Both the position numbers and the translations under genes were made by a program. Source: Phycisphaerae bacterium (GTDB taxonomy: Bacteria; Planctomycetota; Phycisphaerae; UBA1845). From it: DNA of 12,492 nucleotides. The notes beneath the pieces are model-generated. The model made no database searches, was not told the origin of the DNA, and was given only the letters and a program-made list of their open reading frames with translations. This document shows, one piece after another, positions 6,801 to 11,747 of this stretch (positions within the stretch are counted from its first letter, which is position 1; the number at the start of each line of letters is the position of its first letter). Location: NCBI GenBank assembly GCA_029260155.1, contig JAJDDU010000270.1, positions 1 through 12,492 of the forward strand. Direction: 5' to 3'.

Positions 6801-8646
6801 GAGCATGGCCGACAACACTGCCTGCGACAACGGCTTGTTCTGCGACGGCGCCGAAACGTGCGATATCCTGCTTGGTTGTCAGGCCGCAGCTGCGATTCCG
6901 TGCGATGACGGCCTCAATTGCACGGTGGATTCGTGCGATGAAGTGGGCAACGCGTGTGTGCATGCGACCATTCCGGGCTGCCAGAACTGCTTCATTAACG
7001 CTGACTGCAACGATTCGATCGGCTGCACGCTGGACACGTGCGTTGCCGGTGACTGTGTGAATACGCCCAGCCATGTGCTCTGCAGTAACGGTTTGTTCTG
7101 CGACGGCGACGAGGTTTGCGATGTGACGCTCGACTGTCGCGCGGGGCCACCGCGTGATTGCGGTGATGGCATCGCGTGCACGACGGACGGCTGCGATGAG
7201 ACTTTCGACGCGTGTCTGCACACCGCCAACGATAGTTTGTGTACCAACGGGCAATTCTGCGACGGCGTCGAGACGTGCGATGTGCTGCTGGGTTGCCGGT
7301 CCGGGACGGACCCGTGCGAGGACAGTATTCCGTGCACCGCGAACGCCTGCAACGATCTCACCAATACGTGCGTGACCGTGCCGATCGACACATTTTGTGA
7401 CAACGGCGTTTTCTGCGATGGGACGGAAGTGTGCCATCCGTTATTCGGCTGCGAGTCGGGCGGATCGCAGTGCGACGACGGCATAGACTGCACGGTGGAC
7501 ACGTGCAACGAGGTAGTCAGCTCGTGCACCAACACGCCGGTGGATGACCTGTGTGACGATGGCGACCCGACGAACGGCGGGGAGATCTGCGATCCGAACC
7601 AGGGTTGCGTCCCTGGTCCGCTTCCGATCCTGGCGCATGTGGTGCCGATTGTGCTGCAGTCCCCGAGCGGATTGGACTCGACGATGGGCAGTCCGCCGTT
7701 GGGCGTTACGCGGGTTGAGGAAGGGATGCCTTTTGTCGTCGAGATGTGGGCTCAGCAACCCATGCAGTCGACCAATCCGCCGCTTGGCGGGATCTGTTGC
7801 GCGTTTGCCGACTTCGACTTCAACCCCAGCCTGATGGACTGCACCGGAGTATCGCCGTCGCCGCTCTACAGCGGTTTCAGCTCCGGCACCTGCGGGGTGG
7901 GGGTGGTGGACGAGTTGGGTGGTTGCACGTTCACGATATTGCAGGGTATCACGCCGGAATGGGTGCGTGTTGCGACGGTGATCATGTCCGCCAATCTGGC
8001 AAGTGCGGAGAACATAGTATCATCGGCTCCTGGTACGACGACGATGTCGATTTGCCAGTTCGGCACCGTTCCGGTTGATCAGATCGCGTTTGGTAGCACG
8101 CGGCCATTCAACATCGGGAACCCGTGTATCTACGACCTCGATGCGGACGACTGCATTACGTCCGGCGACTTGGCATTCTTCGCGCCTTGCTGGCTGCTTA
8201 CGTCTGCTGATCCGGAGTGGGCAGCGTTCGGTTGTGCGGCTTCGGACTTTGATTGTAGTGGCGGGGTGAACACTGGCGATCTGGCGTTTTTCGCGTCGGC
8301 ATGGCAGAAATGCTGCGATGATCCGACGATCATCTTCCCGCCGCCGCCGTGTGGTGGAGCGTTGGGGCAGGCGCTGCCGCCGGCGAGTCGCAAGACGACG
8401 GAGTCGTTCGGATTGCTCTACCCGGATGCGGATGACTTGCGTTTCAAGCAACTGCCAGAAGAATCAGTATCGGATCGGGCACGCCCGGGGGCGGGTTTGA
8501 ATGATGGAGAAAAGCGTACAGAAGGCACGCCGATAAGCATGCGGGAAACCGCCGGCTCTCAAACGCCCCGTGGGCGTCTCGGAGACGGGACTACGGCGGC
8601 TGAGGTCGGACAATCGGCGTCGAGAATGGAGAATCTTGATCGATGA
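3841..8646 (+). CDS. Giant secreted Cys-repeat protein with C-terminal beta domain and dockerin
   Basis: ATG 3841 is preferred to the in-frame GTG at 3829 because GGGG(AAA) at 3831-3837 is well placed before it and the product then begins with a signal peptide (MHVTCRDFAPVLALVCGLFF..., cleavage near residues 28-29). The product has 1601 residues. Residues ~30-1260 are a tandem cysteine array: 53-residue units opening CDNGLFCDGVETC and closing around CTVDSCDEVNDVC, about 190 Cys in total. The second half of each unit resembles the Dictyostelium CTDC-type repeat (CTxDxCD...C). Residues 7-1099 contain no Lys or Arg, and the array has no Trp or Tyr. Residues ~1261-1430 form a beta domain shared with the next gene. 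A dockerin follows at ~1432-1490, with loops DLDADDCITSGD and DFDCSGGVNTGD. The last ~110 residues are Arg-rich, of a different composition, and match no module. The stop overlaps the next start as ATGA. A rod-like, heavily disulfide-bonded extracellular spacer or matrix protein is inferred. No enzyme motif is present. Confidence 0.94.
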   Translation: MHVTCRDFAPVLALVCGLFFALASPSSGQCTVDLDCNDTVACTVDTCTNPGPAGVCSNVATDGLCDNGLFCDGVETCDALLDCQVGTAVDCADAVGCTVDACDEVNDVCVNTAVDALCDNALFCDGVETCDAVLDCLSGVAVDCTDVVGCTVDTCDEVNDVCVNTATDSLCDNGLFCDGAETCDALLDCQVGVAVDCTDVVGCTVDTCDEVNDVCVNTATDSLCDNAVFCDGAETCDAVLDCQVGADPCPGQLCDEVGAVCADCFVDLDCDDALFCNGLETCLAGVCQPGVAVNCADAVGCTVDTCDEVNDVCVNTSTDALCDNGLFCDGVETCDALLDCQAGVAVDCADVVACTVDSCDEVNDVCLNTATDSLCDNAVFCDGVETCDAVLDCQVGADPCPGQLCDELGTVCVDCLVDLDCDDALFCNGLETCLAGVCQPGLAVNCADAVGCTVDSCDEVNDVCANTPVDILCDNGLFCDGVETCDALLDCQAGVTVDCTDAVACTVDSCDEVNDVCVNTATDSLCDNAVFCDGAETCDVLLDCQVGGDPCPGQSCDEVGTTCVDCFVDLDCDDGLFCTGVETCLAGVCQAGTPVDCADAVGCTVDSCDEVNDVCANTPVDILCSNGLFCDGAETCDALLDCQAGTAVDCNDTVGCTADSCDEVNDVCQSIASDALCDNGLFCDGAETCDALLDCQAGAPVDCADTVACTADSCDEVNDVCAHATTDSLCDNGLFCDGAETCHVAFGCQAGPAIVCNDGIVCTADSCNETTDSCGFLPVNVLCSNGVFCDGVEVCDLVLGCSPGAPVTCTDGIGCTVDTCIELSNSCQSAPVDALCDNGLFCDGLETCDALLDCQAGTAVNCDDAVGCTADSCDDVNDVCVNSPVDLNCDNGLFCDGVEVCSVAFDCQPGPAVVCDDVVGCTVDSCDEFNDVCVNIATDSLCDNSQFCDGSETCDALLDCQTGTPVVCDDGVVCTIDTCDEVADVCASMADNTACDNGLFCDGAETCDILLGCQAAAAIPCDDGLNCTVDSCDEVGNACVHATIPGCQNCFINADCNDSIGCTLDTCVAGDCVNTPSHVLCSNGLFCDGDEVCDVTLDCRAGPPRDCGDGIACTTDGCDETFDACLHTANDSLCTNGQFCDGVETCDVLLGCRSGTDPCEDSIPCTANACNDLTNTCVTVPIDTFCDNGVFCDGTEVCHPLFGCESGGSQCDDGIDCTVDTCNEVVSSCTNTPVDDLCDDGDPTNGGEICDPNQGCVPGPLPILAHVVPIVLQSPSGLDSTMGSPPLGVTRVEEGMPFVVEMWAQQPMQSTNPPLGGICCAFADFDFNPSLMDCTGVSPSPLYSGFSSGTCGVGVVDELGGCTFTILQGITPEWVRVATVIMSANLASAENIVSSAPGTTTMSICQFGTVPVDQIAFGSTRPFNIGNPCIYDLDADDCITSGDLAFFAPCWLLTSADPEWAAFGCAASDFDCSGGVNTGDLAFFASAWQKCCDDPTIIFPPPPCGGALGQALPPASRKTTESFGLLYPDADDLRFKQLPEESVSDRARPGAGLNDGEKRTEGTPISMRETAGSQTPRGRLGDGTTAAEVGQSASRMENLDR
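4033..7551 (+). repeat. Coding tandem array of 53-codon (159-bp) cysteine units
   Basis: Unit starts (Cys codon of the C[DS]N motif) fall at 4033, 4192, 4351, 4510, 4804, 4963, 5257, 5416, 5710, 5869, 6028, 6187, 6346, 6505, 6664, 6823, 7081, 7240 and 7396, giving 19 units; partial units lie before 4033 and from 7552. Most are exactly 159 bp with Cys at positions 1, 7, 13, 19, 27, 33, 38 and 45. Units at 4510, 4963 and 5416 are 98-codon composites with 16 Cys. The unit at 6823 has 86 codons. The last two have 52. The even Cys number per unit fits complete internal disulfide pairing. Units at the 5' side are much more alike than those at the 3' side. Confidence 0.96.
4351..5709 (+). repeat. 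Higher-order 453-bp tandem repeat, three copies
   Basis: Copies at 4351-4803, 4804-5256 and 5257-5709 are each one 53-codon plain unit plus one 98-codon composite unit (151 codons). The composite carries an inserted GxDPCPGQxCDE...LFCxGxETCLAGVCQ segment not found elsewhere in the array. Plain units 2 and 3 differ at 4 of 53 residues and composite units 1 and 2 at 11 of 98. Equal length and high identity point to unequal recombination or slippage that duplicated a two-unit block relatively recently. Confidence 0.9.
8563..8577 (+). other. Short perfect hairpin in the 3' tail of the Cys-array gene
   Basis: ACGCCC (8563-8568) and GGGCGT (8572-8577) form a 6-bp stem with a CGT loop, 66 bases before the ATGA junction. 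No T-run follows. It lies inside the Arg-rich tail-coding stretch that looks like former intergenic sequence, so it may be a remnant of a 3' end. It could equally be chance in GC-rich DNA. Confidence 0.3.
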
Positions 8647-11228
8647 TGGAAACAACGATTGCGATGTTGATGGCGGCGGTGATGAGCCCAGCTCAGTGCA
8701 ACCCGCCGCCCGGGGTCGGCGACCTCGTGAGTGTACAACCGGTGGTCTTGCAGGCGGCGAGCGGCCTGGAAACGTCGCCCACGTTGCCCACCAGTGTTGC
8801 ACAGGTCACCGTGGGTACTTTTGTGGTCGAGCTATGGGCTCGCCAGGTTGACCCGCTTGTTTCGCCTACGGGGCTGATTGGCGTGTTTTCCGACCTGACG
8901 TTCGATGGTGTGTTGATGACCTGCAACAACGTCACGGCGGCGACGCAGTTCAACTTTTTTCCGAGTGGCTCGTGTGCACCGGGACTCGCCGACGAAGTCG
9001 GCGGAAACACTCTTGATCCGGACATTGGTGTTGCGGATTGGGCACGGGTGGCGACGATCGACATGAGTGCCAACTTCGCAACGCCGGCGGTTTCAATGAC
9101 TGCCGGTCCCGCGTCGACGGTGATTGCGATCTTCGGATGTGGAGTCGTGCCGGTGGCACGCATCGACTTCGGGGCGGCGATGTTCGACATCATCCAGCCT
9201 TGCACGTCGCCTGCTCAGTGTGACGATTTCGATGACTGCAACGGCATCGAGGACTGCGACGGTACGGGCCAGTGCGTGCCCGGTACGCCGGTCGTCTGCT
9301 CGGGATCGACGCCGATATGCGATCCGTCGAACGGGGCATGCGTCGAGTGCTTCGACAGCATGCAGTGCGAAGATTTCAATGCATGCACCGGCAACGTCTG
9401 CAATGTGAACCTCCACACTTGCGAGTTCCCGGTCGTAGAAAGTTGCTCCGACGGCAATGTCTGTACTCAGGATGTCTGCAACCCGGTCACCGCCGCGTGT
9501 ACCAATCCGCCCGTGGACTGTAGCGACCCCATCATCTGCAACGTGGACTCTTGTGATCCGTCTGATGGAACGTGTTTTCACGATACGCCGTCGCCGGTGA
9601 ACCTGGAATGGTCCCCAAGTATCGTGCAAAACCTGCTCTATGCGTGCAGTGGCGTCCTCAGTCCGGGGGATCTCGGGCAGCTCTGCACGAACGACGATCT
9701 GGGTGCCTGCAGTGGAAACCCAACCGACTGCGTGAGCGAGCAGTTTGATGTGCAGTTGATTGCCAGACCAGCGGATGGCGTTCCGGTGACGGTCTTTGGG
9801 CTGGAAGCGATCTTGACGTGGGAAACCGACAGCGTCACGCTTCTCGCCGCTGTGCCGGACTTCACTTACCAGTGGCTTGATGCGGGGTTTTCGGATGGAC
9901 CCGCCAGCGGCAATCTCAACGACGGCATTCACAGATGCAACTCCGACGGCATGACGACCTGTAGTCAAAACCCAGACGATTGCGTAGCCCAGACGGGCGT
10001 GCCAGGTGATTTCTGCGTCGGAGGGTGGCTTCCGCTCAGTGATGGCGATGCGTTGTGGTCGGCGCAGGGTAATTTCGATCCGCCGCTGGGTATCGGCCCG
10101 GCTTGGATCCCCGTCGAGGGGCTGCCGATTGCGACCTTTACGTTCACGGTGTCCAGCACCAAGTTGACGGCGATTAGTGTTGCGGCGTCGGTCGGTCCGG
10201 TTGCGCGTACGGCCGTGCTGTGGGGCGGGGAGTTCGAGTGCCCAACCGACGGGTCTACCTGCAATCCCAACGACGGTCAATGCGCGCCAGGGATCGAGTG
10301 CACGCGCATCAGCGAGGCGGCTGGATGCGAGATTCAAGGCGGGCTCGGGTCGGCGGTCATCCCGACGTCATGTGGCACGATCAATGATTGCGGTGACCTC
10401 GACGGGGACGCCATCACTGACGACGTCTGTTTCTGGGTCGATTGTGAAGTGACTGGCTGCAACGTCATCGAGCGCGTTTTCGGTGATATGGGTGGCCCGT
10501 TGGGAGAATGCCTGCCCGATGGGTTCGCCAACCTCGCCGACGCGCTCCATGCGCTGACCTGCTTCGCCGCCTCAAGCTCTTGTGCCCCGTTGAACGTGGA
10601 CGTGGGTGGTCCTCTCGGGTCGTGCGTGCCGGATGGGTTCTGTAATTTGGCCGACGCGCTGCACGCGTTGACTACTTTCGCCGGGACCAGCGGGTGTTCC
10701 TGTCCTCTGGATTCTGGGGGCATCCCCGGTCCTTCGATCGCGGCTCCGCAGGTAGTGGACCACGCGGATATGTTCCTGGCGGCCAGCCGGCGCGCGATGC
10801 GCCCGGGCGACCAGGTCTCGGTCAGGGTTTTCGTGGACAATCCTCTGTCTGATCTTCAGAGCTATCAGTTGGACGTGGAAGCCAGCGGGGGAAGGCGCGG
10901 GCAGTTGGAGCTGGTGGAGATTTCAATCGACGACCGGTGGGACCATGTGTTCTCCCAGGAACCCGATACATTCGAGGCATTCAACCTTTCCCGCGGTCAG
11001 ATGCTGCAGGGGATGACGAATCTGAAGGGTGTGGCGACGTCGGGTCAGGGGTACATGGCTACGTACACCTACCGCGCGTCGGACGATGCCGTTGGCACGT
11101 TTGTCGTCGATGTCCGACCCGATGTGGAGACGTTTCTGGTCGCGTCTAATAACCGGGGAATCCAAGTTGATTCCACTCGTCCTGCAGTCGTAGTTGTGTC
11201 CCCGAGAAACTCCCGCGCCGCGCGATAG
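8643..11228 (+). CDS. Secreted-type modular protein: beta domain, Cys-rich segment, cohesin-like and duplicated dockerin-like modules
   Basis: ATG 8643 (or the adjacent ATG 8646) is the only start near the upstream in-frame stop (8637). GGAGA at 8628-8632 gives a ribosome-binding site with 10-nt spacing, and the start overlaps the previous TGA as ATGA, suggesting translational coupling. The product has 861 residues. The N-terminus (TIAMLMAAVMSPAQC) is hydrophobic and short but lacks the usual basic n-region, so the signal peptide is atypical. Domains: beta domain ~27-186, paralogous to residues ~1261-1430 of the preceding protein (shared VLQ-x(2)-SGL, FVVE-[ML]-WA, MSAN-[LF]-A); Cys-rich segment ~187-311 with CTxDxC motifs; a cohesin-like region ~320-575 (GLEAILTWETDSVTLL) interrupted by short Cys inserts; two dockerin-like repeats at ~615 and ~653 (PDGFxNLADALHAL); and a C-terminal beta-sandwich ~708-850 matching the partial gene at the left edge. 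No catalytic motif is seen. An extracellular structural or scaffolding role is inferred. Confidence 0.9.
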   Translation: MMETTIAMLMAAVMSPAQCNPPPGVGDLVSVQPVVLQAASGLETSPTLPTSVAQVTVGTFVVELWARQVDPLVSPTGLIGVFSDLTFDGVLMTCNNVTAATQFNFFPSGSCAPGLADEVGGNTLDPDIGVADWARVATIDMSANFATPAVSMTAGPASTVIAIFGCGVVPVARIDFGAAMFDIIQPCTSPAQCDDFDDCNGIEDCDGTGQCVPGTPVVCSGSTPICDPSNGACVECFDSMQCEDFNACTGNVCNVNLHTCEFPVVESCSDGNVCTQDVCNPVTAACTNPPVDCSDPIICNVDSCDPSDGTCFHDTPSPVNLEWSPSIVQNLLYACSGVLSPGDLGQLCTNDDLGACSGNPTDCVSEQFDVQLIARPADGVPVTVFGLEAILTWETDSVTLLAAVPDFTYQWLDAGFSDGPASGNLNDGIHRCNSDGMTTCSQNPDDCVAQTGVPGDFCVGGWLPLSDGDALWSAQGNFDPPLGIGPAWIPVEGLPIATFTFTVSSTKLTAISVAASVGPVARTAVLWGGEFECPTDGSTCNPNDGQCAPGIECTRISEAAGCEIQGGLGSAVIPTSCGTINDCGDLDGDAITDDVCFWVDCEVTGCNVIERVFGDMGGPLGECLPDGFANLADALHALTCFAASSSCAPLNVDVGGPLGSCVPDGFCNLADALHALTTFAGTSGCSCPLDSGGIPGPSIAAPQVVDHADMFLAASRRAMRPGDQVSVRVFVDNPLSDLQSYQLDVEASGGRRGQLELVEISIDDRWDHVFSQEPDTFEAFNLSRGQMLQGMTNLKGVATSGQGYMATYTYRASDDAVGTFVVDVRPDVETFLVASNNRGIQVDSTRPAVVVVSPRNSRAAR
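10485..10697 (+). other. Duplicated dockerin-like module of the 8643-11228 gene
   Basis: Residues ~615-685 contain two 38-residue repeats, each reading D-x-GGPLGxC-x-PDGFxNLADALHAL-xxF. They resemble the duplicated calcium-loop and helix pattern of type I dockerins, but the loop is lengthened by the GGPLG stretch and lacks the D-x-D-x-D spacing of the classical loop seen in the other two genes. A divergent planctomycete-type dockerin is the most likely identity. Calcium binding is not assured. Confidence 0.6.
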
Positions 11229-11235
11229 TCGCGCG
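11219..11235 (+). other. Hairpin with the stop codon as its loop
   Basis: CGCGCGA (11219-11225) and TCGCGCG (11229-11235) form a perfect 7-bp stem whose 3-base loop is exactly the TAG stop codon (11226-11228) of the preceding gene. A second inverted repeat follows at 11242-11249 and 11271-11278 (CGCTGTGA / TCACAGCG, 21-base loop). Neither has a T-run. They may act as 3'-end structures, or the stem may be an effect of alternating CG sequence. Confidence 0.4.
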
Positions 11236-11381
11236 ACACGGCGCTGTGACGGATATGGGGATGGGAGGCATCACAGCGTCGCAAAGAGACGATCCGAAGC
11301 CCGGAGGGGGTGCCCGGGCATCCAGAGTGGGACGTGTCTTTGGGATTTGTTGTGTCTCTTTATTGTTCGTTGGACCCGCGA

Positions 11382-11400
11382 TCTCACTGTGACTGTGAGA
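11382..11400. promoter_or_regulatory. Inverted repeat, possible operator
   Basis: TCTCAC and GTGAGA are symmetric 6-bp arms around a 7-base centre, about 75 bases upstream of the promoter candidate. The spacing would suit a dimeric regulator. There is no independent evidence for a binding protein, and 6-bp arms are expected by chance fairly often. Confidence 0.2.
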
Positions 11401-11472
11401 ATTACACAACGCGGCGAGATTGGCGGACGAAGAATCGACGGCGTGGCGTTTGCATTTTCCTTGTGGGTTGTT

Positions 11473-11501
11473 TTGGGGTGCCCGTGTGGTTACTCTATAA
11501 T
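11473..11501 (+). promoter_or_regulatory. Candidate sigma70-type promoter for the last gene
   Basis: TTGGGG (11473-11478) and a perfect TATAAT (11496-11501) lie 17 bases apart in a locally AT-richer patch of an otherwise GC-rich region. Transcription would start near 11508 and give a leader of roughly 240 bases that begins with the AGGAGGGG block. Confidence 0.5.
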
Positions 11502-11512
11502 AGCAGGGGATT

Positions 11513-11551
11513 AGGAGGGGTGGGTCGCTAACGTGCGGCGCGTTGTCAATC
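11513..11551 (+). repeat. Shared leader block, copy 2 (upstream of the last gene)
   Basis: AGGAGGGGTGG (11513-11523) and GTGCGGCGCGTTGTCAATC (11533-11551) match the block at 3657-3694 with one base difference in spacing. The flanks show no similarity. Both copies sit in the leader region of a gene for a large exported protein. Confidence 0.5.
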
Positions 11552-11659
11552 GCTCCGCAAGTGCCTTTCTTCGTGTGCATCCTCTGTTCAATTGGCTCGC
11601 ACGCGGGGTCCGCCTAAACGCGGCGGGACGCAGGCGGGGCGGCCCGTTGAGCGAGCGGA

Positions 11660-11669
11660 GGGGGGGGGG
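11660..11669 (+). repeat. Homopolymer run of ten G
   Basis: Ten consecutive G residues lie 78 bases upstream of the ATG of the last gene, in its presumed untranslated leader. Such runs are prone to slippage and also to sequencing error, so the exact length should be read with caution. Confidence 0.9.
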
Positions 11670-11747
11670 TGGAGTTCACTTGATCTCGGTACGACGATTC
11701 GATTTCTCTCGATGCGACGCTCGACGGGTGAACTGGGGAGAAGGTCT

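Larger units (their letters stand above)
11229..11747. other. 519-base intergenic region upstream of the last gene
   Basis: No convincing gene is seen. It holds, left to right: the inverted repeat 11242-11278; the palindrome TGCCCGGGCA (11311-11320); an inverted repeat TCTCAC/GTGAGA (11382-11387, 11395-11400); a good promoter candidate (11473-11501); the shared leader block (11513-11551); and a run of ten G (11660-11669). A 72-codon GTG-initiated frame (11533-11751) fills the rest. It is Arg-rich and of doubtful reality. Confidence 0.6.

Noticed and set aside
4033..7551. CRISPR or non-coding satellite interpretation of the repeats
   Set aside because: The periods are exact multiples of three with continuous translation and conserved Cys codons. 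There are no unique spacers and no short palindromic repeats.
3841..11228. The two overlapping genes as a single gene broken by a frameshift
   Set aside because: The second has its own ribosome-binding site, start and hydrophobic N-terminus, and the first already ends in a dockerin plus tail. An indel near 8640 cannot be excluded but is not needed.
11310..11531. 73-residue + strand frame in the last intergenic region
   Set aside because: It has no ribosome-binding site, its composition looks random, and it spans the promoter candidate.
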